Shown here piece by piece: positions 50,947-60,681 of a DNA stretch of 64,000 bases. This DNA is from Aurantiochytrium sp. KH105 (lineage: Eukaryota > Sar > Bigyra > Thraustochytrida > Thraustochytriidae). Within the stretch, counting starts at the first letter, position 1; the number at the start of each line of letters is the position of its first letter. The position numbers were made by a program, and so were the translations under genes. The notes under the pieces are model-generated. The model worked only from the letters and a program-made list of their open reading frames with translations. It had not been told where the DNA came from and ran no database searches. The stretch spans positions 62,001-126,000 of the forward strand of contig BGKB01000088.1 of assembly GCA_003116975.1 (NCBI GenBank), written 5' to 3'.

Positions 50947-52035
50947 TCATGAAGAAATTACGTCCCCGTGCTCGTTGAGTTTGTTGCCGCAGTCCGCGAG
51001 CGAGCAGTGATCCCAGCGCACCGCGAAGAGAGCGCGTTCCGGAAGCTCTTCCTCGCTCTGACCTTCAATGCAGACGGCTTCGTCCACAACGAGATGGCCA
51101 CTCGACTTGAGAGCAATGCCGTTCAGCATGGACGCCACCGTAGAAGACCCGACGTCAAGGTCAATTTCAACGTAGTTTTCTCCTCGATAGTACGAAGCGG
51201 TGAGCTTCTTGCCAATAATGACAGGACGCTGGCCTCCGAGGGCATCGATCGTTTTCAAAAGGTGTGTGCTGGTCTGCGAGAATTGCGGGCAGTACTTGAG
51301 CTTGGCGCTCTTTTCCTCGTCAGAAGCAGCTAGCCAGTTCGAAAAGACCTTGTCGAGCTTTGGGTCCTCGCCTTCGCCCTTGGAGTCTATCTTGATCGCG
51401 CGTCGGCACACGTGGACCACAGCCGTGTATTCTGTCTTGAAAAAGTTGCTAAACACCCAGCTATAGATCAAATAGGGAGGCGCGTCGCCCTGCAGGCCCG
51501 GGTCCTCGCCGTTAAGTTTGGCATCCTCCTCGAGGCGCGTTGCGAGATACTGCTTGAGGCTAGCCACCTTTTCTGCAGCGTGCCGCAGATCGTACTTGGC
51601 AATAAAGACATTTAGACCCACGCACGAGTACGCTGCAGACGCCGAGGGTACCTTGAGCTTGGTGTTATTCGTCGTGTTCTCCGCAAGGTACCCCGGTCCG
51701 CGCAGCTTGAACTTGGACGCCGGCAGGTTGGTCCACATGTTCGTCAGGCCCGAGTCGGCCGTGCCGTCCTCGCCATTGGCCGTCGTCTCCGCCGCATCGG
51801 CGTTTTGCGCCGTGTTCACGTCCTCGTCCTCCTCGTCATCGGTGGCCTCTGCCGCCGCCGCCGAGGACGCCCCGTCGTCCTCCAGTTCCCCGTTGACGCG
51901 GTCCTCGTACACGTACGGCTTGGGCGCCCCAATATCCCACGGCGGGCACGAGGTCGTCGTCGACGCGCACAAGGTCGCGGCCGGTTCTTGCTTGCCGGCC
52001 TCTCCGCCCTCGGCGCTCGCGCCCGCGTCCGCCAT
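50947..52035 (-). CDS. Standalone EDR2_C (DUF1336) domain protein
   Basis: Protein of 362 residues from the ATG at 52035 (MADAGASAEGG). A GTG ten codons earlier was not used. The first 100 residues are acidic and Ala-rich, with CPPWDIGAPKPYVYEDR. The rest is one EDR2_C domain: FKLRGPGYLAEN at its start, IYSWVFSNFF and VVHVCRRAI in the middle, then GKKLTASYYRGENYVEIDLDVGSSTVA. It closes with EELPERALFAVRWDH. These match the VRGP-x-YL, YY-x-GENWFEICVDVGSS and ELPE motifs of the two EDR2_C domains at 35032-38553, although overall divergence is large. It lacks PH and START domains. In plants the family links lipid binding to defence and cell death; the role here is unknown. It is divergent from the alpha-kinase gene across about 970 bases. 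Confidence 0.9.
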   Translation of the reverse strand: MADAGASAEGGEAGKQEPAATLCASTTTSCPPWDIGAPKPYVYEDRVNGELEDDGASSAAAAEATDDEEDEDVNTAQNADAAETTANGEDGTADSGLTNMWTNLPASKFKLRGPGYLAENTTNNTKLKVPSASAAYSCVGLNVFIAKYDLRHAAEKVASLKQYLATRLEEDAKLNGEDPGLQGDAPPYLIYSWVFSNFFKTEYTAVVHVCRRAIKIDSKGEGEDPKLDKVFSNWLAASDEEKSAKLKYCPQFSQTSTHLLKTIDALGGQRPVIIGKKLTASYYRGENYVEIDLDVGSSTVASMLNGIALKSSGHLVVDEAVCIEGQSEEELPERALFAVRWDHCSLADCGNKLNEHGDVISS

Positions 52036-52281
52036 CGTCCCTCGCTCGTCGATCTCCGCGCGCACGAGCTCGCTCGCGGCGCCCTGCGCCCTCGCGCTTG
52101 AGTCTCTGCTCTCTCAAATTCCGTCAAATTCGCCACGCAAATTCAAACTCGCCCAGATTTCAAACCTCTGCCCTGCCTCCCCTCCGCCGCTCGCCGCCGC
52201 GCGCCGCCGCGCCGCGGCCTGCCGCCGCTTCCTCGCGTGCGCTGCCGCGGCGTGTCGCGCGTCGTCGCGGTGCTTCGAGGT

Positions 52282-52314
<33 letters not shown>

Positions 52315-52320
52315 TGTCTG
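52282..52320. repeat. TGCC tetranucleotide repeat
   Basis: (TGCC)n passing into (TGTC)n. Confidence 0.9.
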
Positions 52321-52650
52321 CGAGGTACGAGGCGCCTCGGGTTCGTTCGGCCAAGCGGCGGCGGGCAGGCGCGGGCCCCCAATTCCGGGCTCTCAAAAGA
52401 AGCCGCCTCCCATCCGTTTGGCGGCCGAGAGCGCCCTGGGCGCGGACTCGCAGGCGCCGACGCAGGCCGCGGCCGCGACGGAGTCCGGGGCCGCGACGGA
52501 GGCGCGGGCGGAGCCGCGCACGCCGGCAGAGGCGGGCCCGGGGCGGGCGGGACGACAGAAGGCGGAGTCGAGGTGGGAAAAGCGGAAGAGGCCAGCGCAA
52601 GGGCAGCGGACGCGGCGACAAACGAACAGGTGGACGCGGCGGCTGCTGCT

Positions 52651-52725
52651 GCTTGCGTGCTTGCGTGCTTGCGTGCTTGCGTGCTTGCGTGCTTGCGTGC
52701 TTGCGTGCTTGCGTGCTTGCGTGCT
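52651..52725. repeat. 8-bp repeat GCTTGCGT, about nine units
   Basis: Perfect tandem octamers in the divergent promoter region. Confidence 0.92.
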
Positions 52726-53006
52726 GGCTGGTGTTGGTGCTGGTGCTGGTGAGGTTTTCTCGAAGGCTGAACGAGCCGCGAGCTCGAGCTGAAGACCGCA
52801 GCTGGCTGACTGAGCTGAGCTGAGCTGAGCGGAGCCGAGCGGAGCTGAGCATCTGCAGCTGGCTGGTGCTGCATCTTCCTCTTTCATTTTGTGGGCTCAG
52901 CTGCCCGTGCTACGACACCGTTGCAGTGCAGTCGTTCATTCATCTACGTCTACTACAAGTTGTTCACGGACCGCGGCGGCTCTTGCGCCGGGAACACGTA
53001 GCATGC

Positions 53007-53759
53007 ATGGGGACGAACCTGTGCAAGGTGGACCAGGCCAGGGATCTCTGTGTGGACTTTGAGAGGACGAGCTTCGCGCGAGGCGAATACAAGCGCGCAT
53101 TTCGAGGCGTGGAGAGGGGCTCCGAGGACCGCGTGGTTGTCAAGGCATACGCAGACCGGTGGCGCGCGGCGCAGGACCTCGATGTGGACGTTCGCATGCA
53201 CAAGGAGGCACACGCGCTAGCAGTAAAATTCAACGCGCTCAAGCTACCCGCAACCCGCGAAATCGTCTTTGTCGAGCCGCGACGCGCCCACGTTGTCATG
53301 ACGCGTCCCTGCTCAGGGCTGGCGCCCGGCGATAGAGTTACTGTGGAGCAGGAACTTGTCGGCCACTATCAAAAGTTTCTCTCCAACAATGGGACCTTTG
53401 CGCGCGGCCATTCCAGTCTGACCGCTTTTGCACACTGGACCTTCCACCACACCAAGGGTGCCAAAATGGTCGTCGATTTGCAAGGCATCAAGACAAAGGA
53501 TGGCTATGTACTTACTGATCCGGCGATCCATTCGCGCGATGGATGTTATGGCGATCTTGACCTGTCTACCGTGGGCATGCAAGCCTTTTTCGCCAACCAC
53601 AAGTGTACCCATGCCTGCCGGGGTCTACGTCGTCCTTCTGGTGGGGTCAAGTTTGGCGTCGACGACTGCGAGAAAATTATGCGAGACCGTCTCGTTCGGG
53701 CAAAGTCGTCTTCTCGCGTTGTCATGCCCGCCCCATCGGGGGCGCTTCGTTACCAATGA
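53007..53759 (+). CDS. Minimal alpha-kinase (eEF2K/MHCK type)
   Basis: Atypical Ser/Thr kinase of 250 residues, starting at the ATG at 53007 (MGTNLCKVDQAR) and consisting of little more than the catalytic domain. Visible elements are the nucleotide-loop region FARGEYKRAFRG, the ATP-contacting Lys in VVVKAY near residue 45, MTRPC at the hinge and LTAFAHWTFHH. The catalytic region MVVDLQGIK and LTDPAIHS comes next. The family zinc/structural site follows: DLDLSTVGMQAFFANHKCTHAC, whose His and C-x-x-x-C residues stabilise alpha-kinase folds. Known family members carry calmodulin, WD40, channel or vWF-type domains; here no regulatory domain is attached. Substrates cannot be predicted from the sequence. 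Upstream in-frame codons (from 52866) are probably 5'-UTR. It is followed after 250 bases by the tRNA-editing gene on the same strand. Confidence 0.92.
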   Translation: MGTNLCKVDQARDLCVDFERTSFARGEYKRAFRGVERGSEDRVVVKAYADRWRAAQDLDVDVRMHKEAHALAVKFNALKLPATREIVFVEPRRAHVVMTRPCSGLAPGDRVTVEQELVGHYQKFLSNNGTFARGHSSLTAFAHWTFHHTKGAKMVVDLQGIKTKDGYVLTDPAIHSRDGCYGDLDLSTVGMQAFFANHKCTHACRGLRRPSGGVKFGVDDCEKIMRDRLVRAKSSSRVVMPAPSGALRYQ

Positions 53760-54005
53760 AGGACTGCTGTGACCCTTTCACGAACTTGATTGTATTATGT
53801 ATAGTATTTATAGACATCGCATCTCAGTGACACATGCTTCGTTCGTTCACCAAGAAGTACCTTTATACTGATGCCGTCTGGCCTTGCCGCTAGAAGACCT
53901 ACTTGTACTAGGTACTTTCAAGTGTCTTTGTTTGTTCAAACGTATTGTGCATCATCGCGACCCGGAAGGCTTCCTCAGACCCCGAACGCAAACAATCAAT
54001 CAATC

Positions 54006-55485
54006 ATGGCTCCGACACCGCCGTACATCTTGGCATGCCAAAACGACAGGTGAGTGACAATGCGATGCAGACGTACGCGCGGGGGGTGCGTCGTCTTCGC
54101 GGCCTCGGACCTCCCCGCCCGCTCGTTGCGCGCGCGCGCTCGTCCCGCGACCCCGAGACTGACGTGAGATTTGTCCTTGTTCATGACCACGACGACGCAG
54201 CCACCTGCGCGAACTCGCCGGCCTCGAGGTGGTCGAGTGCAAGCCCATCGAGGGTGAGAATGCCGCCGGCAAGGACAAGGATGTCGGCGACACGGCGAGC
54301 TTCCTCGTGCAGCTGAGCGACACCGTGCTCTTCGCCGAGGGTGGCGGCCAGCCGAGCGACACCGGCGCCCTGGAGACCCCCGAACAGACGGTGCGCGTGC
54401 GCCACGTGGAGCGCGCCGAGGATGGCAGCGTCTGGCACGCTGTCGATGTCGAGCTGCCTCCAGGGACCAAAGTGACGGCTCGCGTTGACTGGGATCGGCG
54501 CAGAGATCACATGGCACAGCACTCGGGACAGCATCTCATCACCGCCGTCGCGCTGCGCACAATTGGCTACGATACCGGAAGCTGGTCCATGGGACCTTTC
54601 CCGCAACCCTCGTACCTCGATCTTCTTGGTCCCAAACTCACGCAGGAACAGATTGATCAGCTCGAGCGCGACGTCAACGATGCCATACTCGATGACCACG
54701 CCGTCACGGTGCGCACCTATACCAGCGAGGAATTGGCGAACCTGGGAGATGAAGTTCGCTTCAAAGAACGACCTTCCAGTGAATTCCCAATCCGTGTCGT
54801 CTCCATCGCCGCCCTCGATGGCAATATGTGCTGCGGCACCCATGTCAAGCGAGTCTCGGAGCTCCAAGCTGTCAAGCTGCTCAAAAATGACTTTCTCAAC
54901 AAGAAACAGTCCCAGATCAACCGTCTGCAATTTGTCGCTGGACCTCGCCTCTTGCGGTGCACAGGGGATCTCTCGACACGATCTCTGGCTCTCACCGCCG
55001 CTCTTGGCGCTGCCGGCGACGACCAGCTTGACCGCGTGTCTCAATTGCAGTCTGCGTCGAAAAAGCTTCAGAACGAGATGAAGTCTGTTCTCACAGATCT
55101 CGCCAACCTCGTCGGCCCGAACCTCGTGGCGCAGGAGGAGAAGGAGCAGAGCGGTATTGTTGTCTACCACCGGCGCGAAGGATCGCCGCAGTTCATGGAG
55201 GCGCTTTCCAAGGCTATAGCTGCCGCCGCAAGCTCTGAAATGCGCGTTTTCCTCACCATCGGAGACGAGACGGCGCGCGGCGGGGGCAGCGGCGCATTTC
55301 TGCTGACGGGGCCCGCGGAGGGTCTCGATGCTCTTAACAAGGCTGCAATTGATACTTTGGGTGCCAAGGGGGGAGGCAAGGGCAAGCGTTTCCAAGGAAA
55401 GATTCCCGAAGGCTCGCTGACTGCCAAGTCGCTCAAGGAAGCTCACGCAGGCCTTCGAGAGGCCCTCAAGACTATCTCGCAGTAA
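54006..55485 (+). CDS. Alanyl-tRNA editing protein, AARSD1/AlaX type (two exons)
   Basis: Free-standing relative of the alanyl-tRNA synthetase editing domain, which hydrolyses Ser or Gly mischarged on tRNA-Ala. Exon 1 is 54006-54049 (MAPTPPYILACQND) with donor GTGAGT; exon 2 is 54201-55485 with acceptor CGCAG. The Ser codon of CQNDSHLRE spans the junction. The product is 442 residues, close to human AARSD1. The N-terminal beta-barrel part carries LFAEGGGQPSDTG. The zinc-binding editing site is complete: HSGQH near residue 173 and CCGTHV near 275. The C-terminal region (about 340-442) has the Gly-rich sequence of the AlaRS C-Ala-like domain (GGKGKRFQGKI near the end). The gene is convergent with the DnaJ gene, with only about 234 bases between stop codons. 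No frame damage is seen. Confidence 0.95.
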
Positions 55486-55719
55486 AGAGGACAAATGTCA
55501 TGTCGTGCAAAAAGAAATCAATTAAATGTTGTTGTCTCAGACCCTTGAACTTGACTGCTTGTGTCCAAAACACACAAGAAAAGGAATCTCAAGAAAAGGA
55601 ATTTCAGCCGCACGCGCACACTTCGACTTGCGTTCGACGTCTCACGGAAGCCAAAATTGTCACTGCAAAGCTGACCAACTGCTTTTTCTTCCTGTCCTGT
55701 GTACTTTTCCTTCTTTTCA

Positions 55720-58700
55720 TCAAGCTATGCATCGAAAGAAACGGTCGTACTGCTCGCGAACCTCGTCATTGCCAAGAACCGAATAGGCTTCGGCCACACG
55801 CTTAAACGTTGTCTCGCTCTTGCGTCTCTCCAACTCGGGCGCGGTCTGTGTTTTGTCCGGATGGTGCTTGAGCGCAAGACGATGAAAGGCCTTTTTGATG
55901 GAGACACGATCAATCCCCGCCCCTTGCGTGAGCCCCAGCGCCTGATAGTAATTCTTGATACGACCCTTGGAATCGAGCCATGCAGTGACATTTGCAGACC
56001 CAAAAGTTCCGCCTCCCCAGGTCCTTGAGCCCGCGGTGCGAGGACGTGGACCCCGCGACGAAGACGAAGACGAAGAAGACGAAGAAGATGTCGACGATTT
56101 TGAAGCTCGTCCTGGACCCTTGCCCGTTGATGCATTGGAAGTATGACGAGGACGCGACCCACGCGAAGAAAACCACTCTCGCCAGTGCTCATCCTGACGC
56201 TCCTTCCAAGATTTTGGCTTGGCAGAGGCAGGACGAGGTTTCGATCCTGCTGACGCAGCACCAGAAGGTGAAGAAGACGGATTGCTTCGCTCGGGAGTCT
56301 TTTCACTAGGTCGTGGGCGCGCATTCTTTTGACGCGCGGCCCTGGCGTCCGCTTCAGCCTTCTTCAGGTTTGAAATCCGCACTTCAAGCTCATTGAGTTC
56401 CTGCTGATGCGTGGCCTGTTGCGTATGATCCCGTCGAAAAACACGATGATAGTCGGCTCGAGCACGTAAGAGAAAACTGAGCTCGTCGGGGAGTTGCGCA
56501 CCAGCGCGTGCACGACGCAGCATCGCTTTCGTGTAGTTAGGGTCAAGACGAAGAGCCTCATCGCAGTCGTTAAGAGCCAACTTATACTGCTTGCGCGCCA
56601 TATGTGTGGCGGCCCGATTGCTATGCAGAATAGCACTGAATTTGGGGCTCGTACATCTTGCCAGCGCTGCAGAGTAATGGTCCAAGGCTTTGCTATATTG
56701 CCCTTTGGCAAAAAAAGCGTTTCCTTTTGCCTTGTCCTCGCTTAAGCGCCGCCAAAGCGTTAAAGAAACCCGACTTTCGCCCTGCATAAAGATGTCTTCA
56801 ATGCTCTGAGCGAGATGAACGGCTTCGTCGACTTTTCCATGCGCGTAGGCGCACCTGGCCTCCCCCATAATCATGTTCGCAAGAAGACGACGATCTGTTT
56901 TAGTGTCCAGTTCTCCCTTGACTTTTTCACAAAAAGTCGCAGCATCGGCCCACCGTTTTGCTTTCAGCAGAGCATCCACTTTAAGGGAAAGACCCTGCAC
57001 AGAGATGGGGCACACTGCCAGGAGCGAGTCGATATGCCGCAGACATCGCAAGGGTTTGTTCTGTTTCAATGCCTCCTCCGCCTGAGACTGCAAGGTTCCG
57101 GCTTTCGAGACCTCTTGAAGCTTGACACCTGCAACACTCACGTAATCGAGTCCCCACAAAACCAAGAGTTCTGGATGTTTGCGCATACCATCAATGGCCT
57201 TGGCGAGTTTGCGTCTTGCGTTGCCCAAGTGGCCATGCAAGAGGTCGACCTGGCTCTGCATGGTGAGTCCGAGGCCGAGCAAAGTGTCTGCCAGGAGATG
57301 CGATCGATGACCTCCAACTTCTTCAAGAGCTGCTGCACAGTCTAGCTTTGCGCAGCGAATCCGTGACCTCCGAATTCGCTCCGTCTCAGCCACCTCGCTC
57401 CACCTGAGATAGGTCTCGGCGCGCTGTACAAGTACGGGAATGCGCCACTCGAGCGACTCGCTGGCCATCTTCTTGAGCATTTCGTCGCATAATTCTCCAC
57501 ACCGGCGATATTCCGTGTTGTATAGCGCAAACTGCACCTTTTTCCTCCACGCCTCCACTGCGGCCTTGCGTTTAGTATTGTCGGCATCGTCCTTGACGCT
57601 CCCCGCGTCAGGTGGTGCTTTCGGCGGAGAGACGTCGGCCGTTTCTTTCGATGCATCTTCGTTTGTCGGCGCATTTTCTCTTGACGCCTCTTTGCCGGTT
57701 GTCGATTTTTTCCTGTCTGTGCGCTGTCGACTTTCAGAAGCCAAATTCCTCTTGCTATCATTTGATGTTGTCTGTGATTTTGCTGCAGAGGATTTATCAG
57801 CAGAAGTTTCTTCAGTAAGAGGAACCGTTGAAGATTTAACGGGACGCTTTGCAGCAGACGCAGGCTTTGTAGAACTAGCAGGAGGCGCAGACGCAGGTTT
57901 GGCAGCACTTGCAGAAGCAGCACCAGCAGGCTTTGAGGAACGAGTCGAGTCATTTCTAGCAGGCTTTGCTACACTGGCAGAAGTGGTAGATGTAGGCTTT
58001 ACAGGACTTGCAGACTTCGTAAGACCAGCAGAAGCAGCAGATGCAGGCTCTGCAGTAGTAGGATCTGAGTCCGCGGGCTTTGCAACACCAACAGAAGCAG
58101 CAGTGGAGGATGTAATGGTGCTGTTTGTAGCGAAATGATCAAAAGCACCTGTCTGTGTTGTATCAGGGGCTACTTTCGTTTGAACGCGATTCTGTTTTGT
58201 GCTGGGGTTTGCATCACTCGGCCTCTTCTTGGTCAATCCTTCACGTGGTGAGGCGGCATCCTTTCCGTTTATTCGAGCTGATTTCTCTGATGTTGTGCTC
58301 AAAGCAGTATGGCCGACTTGGTCACCGGAAAGAGGTGTTTTCGGGTGGGCATCAGTGGTTTCTTGCGTCTTGCGCGACGATGGTCCTGGTGCTGACTTGA
58401 CGCCATTTTCCGAGCTTGACATGGCCTTGGTAGCAGCTACACCTTGCTCCGGGAGAGAATCAGCTTTGTTTCTCGACGAGAGATGGGGACTCTTGCGAGT
58501 GTCGACGCTTCTTATGGGCTGTGCGTTGGCTTGAGCAGCGGTATTTTCTGCAACATGATCTTGAGGAATTTCTCGGTCGGTGTAATGATTCTGATGCGAT
58601 GCCTTCATGTTGGTAAAGTCTGAAAGTGATGCTGGCTTTTGAAAGTAGCTCTTGCGCTTGTGCCGGTTACTGGGGCAAGCGCAAACTTTGCATGCAAGGC

Positions 58701-58962
58701 TCTTGGGTGACTTCCGTTGAAACTCGCGACACCTACCACACCGGCACTTGCCACGCTTGATTCCGAAAGCGTCTGCATTATTGCTTGGTGCCGCGATGTC
58801 TTCTCGTTCCTCTGGTCTACGTCCTGCGTCAAACTTGGTGCTGCGAGCGCTACTCGTCGCTGTGCGCGGGCTATCCTCCACGCGCTCATCCAACGCGTCC
58901 CGGTGCGCGAGTTTTCCATGCTCGAAAACGTCTCCCCCGAGCGAGATCCCGGGGCGTGGCAT
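55720..58962 (-). CDS. TPR-DnaJ co-chaperone with N-terminal Cys cluster (DNAJC7-like)
   Basis: Protein of 1,080 residues from the ATG at 58962 (MPRPGISLGG). Residues about 68-103 hold a compact Cys cluster, KCRCGRC then ACKVCACPSNRHKRK, which looks metal-binding but belongs to no family I can name. Residues about 120-450 are disordered, with a degenerate Ala/Lys/Pro/Ser repeat (units like SAAKPASA) at about 295-380. TPR units occupy about 478-560 and 625-860; the strongest is KGNAFFAKGQYSKALDHYSAAL near 742. A charged linker leads to a J domain at about 1003-1077 with NYYQALGL and the HPD motif in ALKHHPDKTQ, the Hsp70-stimulating element. The TPR plus terminal J layout matches DNAJC7/TPR2, which links Hsp70 and Hsp90. 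The long N-terminal extension is unusual. No intron is required. Confidence 0.92.
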   Translation of the reverse strand: MPRPGISLGGDVFEHGKLAHRDALDERVEDSPRTATSSARSTKFDAGRRPEEREDIAAPSNNADAFGIKRGKCRCGRCREFQRKSPKSLACKVCACPSNRHKRKSYFQKPASLSDFTNMKASHQNHYTDREIPQDHVAENTAAQANAQPIRSVDTRKSPHLSSRNKADSLPEQGVAATKAMSSSENGVKSAPGPSSRKTQETTDAHPKTPLSGDQVGHTALSTTSEKSARINGKDAASPREGLTKKRPSDANPSTKQNRVQTKVAPDTTQTGAFDHFATNSTITSSTAASVGVAKPADSDPTTAEPASAASAGLTKSASPVKPTSTTSASVAKPARNDSTRSSKPAGAASASAAKPASAPPASSTKPASAAKRPVKSSTVPLTEETSADKSSAAKSQTTSNDSKRNLASESRQRTDRKKSTTGKEASRENAPTNEDASKETADVSPPKAPPDAGSVKDDADNTKRKAAVEAWRKKVQFALYNTEYRRCGELCDEMLKKMASESLEWRIPVLVQRAETYLRWSEVAETERIRRSRIRCAKLDCAAALEEVGGHRSHLLADTLLGLGLTMQSQVDLLHGHLGNARRKLAKAIDGMRKHPELLVLWGLDYVSVAGVKLQEVSKAGTLQSQAEEALKQNKPLRCLRHIDSLLAVCPISVQGLSLKVDALLKAKRWADAATFCEKVKGELDTKTDRRLLANMIMGEARCAYAHGKVDEAVHLAQSIEDIFMQGESRVSLTLWRRLSEDKAKGNAFFAKGQYSKALDHYSAALARCTSPKFSAILHSNRAATHMARKQYKLALNDCDEALRLDPNYTKAMLRRARAGAQLPDELSFLLRARADYHRVFRRDHTQQATHQQELNELEVRISNLKKAEADARAARQKNARPRPSEKTPERSNPSSSPSGAASAGSKPRPASAKPKSWKERQDEHWREWFSSRGSRPRHTSNASTGKGPGRASKSSTSSSSSSSSSSSRGPRPRTAGSRTWGGGTFGSANVTAWLDSKGRIKNYYQALGLTQGAGIDRVSIKKAFHRLALKHHPDKTQTAPELERRKSETTFKRVAEAYSVLGNDEVREQYDRFFRCIA

Positions 58963-59469
58963 GTCCCTTCACGCCACTGCCTCTAGGCCCGCTGCGCCCC
59001 GCCACGGCCACGCCGCGCCGCCCCCCTTGCTTCGCCTGGGCCTGCTCGAGTCAATACGTTTGGCCGTTCTGGGACTCGAAGCGAGGTTCGGCGATTGGAG
59101 TTCTGCTTTCTGTTGACTTTCGTTCTAACGCAATGACACAGAAAGGGTAAAGCTCAACGCAAGCAACCGGGCGAGCGAGGCCCACCTTGAAACAGGATTC
59201 GTCACAACATCTTCAAGCGAAGTACAAATCGTCCTGAAAATCGGACTGCTTTATCATCTCGTCTTCATTTTCGTTCGATGCGAAGGGGCTTCCCATTCTC
59301 TTTTTTTTTTTGCGGGGGGGGACCCTATCTAGATACAACGCGCCCAGCTAGACAGGATGCGCCAAGCGAGATTGAGTTTGATAAGAGAAAATACAATAAT
59401 TATGAAACCGTGCCCACGAACACCCCCTCCGACTTTGATGCATTGGCGGCCGATGTTTATACCTTGAAT
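58963..59469. other. Intergenic region upstream of the TPR-DnaJ gene
   Basis: Promoter side of the DnaJ gene and 3' side of the F-box/LRR gene. A T-run followed by a G-run is at 59301-59321. No gene seen. Confidence 0.6.
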
Positions 59470-60681
59470 CTAGTATGACTTTTTAAGATCCGTGTGCAAA
59501 GCTTCCATGCCGGGAGCATTGCGCAGAGCTGCATATTTTGTGCGAACTTTTCGAGGCAAATTCCGACACGAGTCGACCATGGCAAGGCGAAACGAAGGAC
59601 AAGCCTCAAAGCGACTCAATGTGTTCACGCCTATACGTGTGGAGGAGAAGTCAACCACGCGGAGACTTGGCCCAAATACGAGCCCACGAGTATCTGAGCT
59701 CTGTCCTTGTGTTGCGGTGAAGTACTCGTCTGTATGAGGACATCGCGCTGCAGAGAGTAGCTGCAGCGCGGGCAAGACATCCTCGTAAAGCATACGTTGA
59801 AAACCTTCGGACAAAGCGATGCCGTCAAGCACAAAAGAGCGTAAACGAGGAGCGTGCCAGTCGAGGATGGTTGGAAGAGTCTGAAGGGAATCGGTCAAGT
59901 TGACGTACTCGATGGTGGGCGCGACACGGCGCAAGGTATCAACCAAATGCGGCGCAGACATTTGGTGACGTCCGCAATCGACAAGAGTGAGTCGCACGAG
60001 CGGAGGTGGAGGATCCGGCAACGCATGGATTCCCATGCAATTAGTAAGCCAGCACGCGCCGACAACGAGGAGATCCTTTACGGAGCTCAGGTCGGCCATG
60101 CGTTGGGCAAATCTATCTTCGAGACCACTCGCAAAATACAAACGAAGGCTCTTGAGCTTGAGAGGGGAGCCAATCGTTCGAAGAGTTTGGGGAAAGATAA
60201 CGTGTTCCAGGTCTAAGAATTCAAGTATCTCGAGCTGTTCTTGGGCAAGCAACAATTTCAGCCCGGCGGATCCGCGGGGCGGTCTGCGCACCTTAGCGCC
60301 GCGAAGATTTGGCAAGGAGCCCAAGAGCCTCTCATAATCGCGCCAAATGAGCTTGGTCTTAAGCTGCGTTAGGTCCAAAAAATGAACGGATTCTGCGAAG
60401 CGCGGAGAGGCAACTACGCGCTCAAGAAACGGCGTCGCCGACTTGTATAGCTCGATCCAGCAGTTTCGCATCCCCACGCGGTCCGCCGCCTCGCGCCACG
60501 CGGAGTTGATCGTTCTGCACGCGGCCCAGTCGCGAGGCGTGCCAATGAAGGGGACGATCTCACTCGCGAGAGCGTCGAGTTGGACACCACTGCCAGCAGC
60601 AGGACGCGCTTGTCGCGGGCCTCTTGTGGCGGACGGAGCTCCCTGGCTTCGCGCCTTGCGCTTTCGCGCAGCGGTGGCCAT
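59470..60681 (-). CDS. F-box-like / leucine-rich repeat protein
   Basis: Protein of 403 residues from the ATG at 60681. A basic N-terminus (ARKRKAR) precedes an F-box-like helix set at about 33-75: LDALASEIVPFIGTPRDWAACRTINSAWREAAD. In this set Trp and Leu/Val positions fit, but the classical LP is replaced by SEIV. From about residue 95 on, irregular leucine-rich repeats follow (VHFLDLTQLKTKLI, LEILEFLDLEHV, LKLKSLRLYF, IEYVNLTDSL, LRVVDFSSTRI). The layout suggests an SCF ubiquitin-ligase substrate receptor. The LRR call is good; the F-box call is moderate because the motif is degenerate. No intron is needed. Confidence 0.78.
   Translation of the reverse strand: MATAARKRKARSQGAPSATRGPRQARPAAGSGVQLDALASEIVPFIGTPRDWAACRTINSAWREAADRVGMRNCWIELYKSATPFLERVVASPRFAESVHFLDLTQLKTKLIWRDYERLLGSLPNLRGAKVRRPPRGSAGLKLLLAQEQLEILEFLDLEHVIFPQTLRTIGSPLKLKSLRLYFASGLEDRFAQRMADLSSVKDLLVVGACWLTNCMGIHALPDPPPPLVRLTLVDCGRHQMSAPHLVDTLRRVAPTIEYVNLTDSLQTLPTILDWHAPRLRSFVLDGIALSEGFQRMLYEDVLPALQLLSAARCPHTDEYFTATQGQSSDTRGLVFGPSLRVVDFSSTRIGVNTLSRFEACPSFRLAMVDSCRNLPRKVRTKYAALRNAPGMEALHTDLKKSY

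Larger units (their letters stand above)
52036..53006. other. Divergent promoter region between EDR2_C and alpha-kinase genes
   Basis: GC-rich DNA with a TGCC repeat (52282-52320), an 8-base repeat (52651-52725) and an AGCTG pentamer run near 52810-52850. It is open in several frames with low-complexity peptides. No gene seen. Confidence 0.65.

Noticed and set aside
51518-52792. A 424-codon plus-strand frame
   Set aside because: It is antisense to the EDR2_C protein and then runs through the 8-base repeat.
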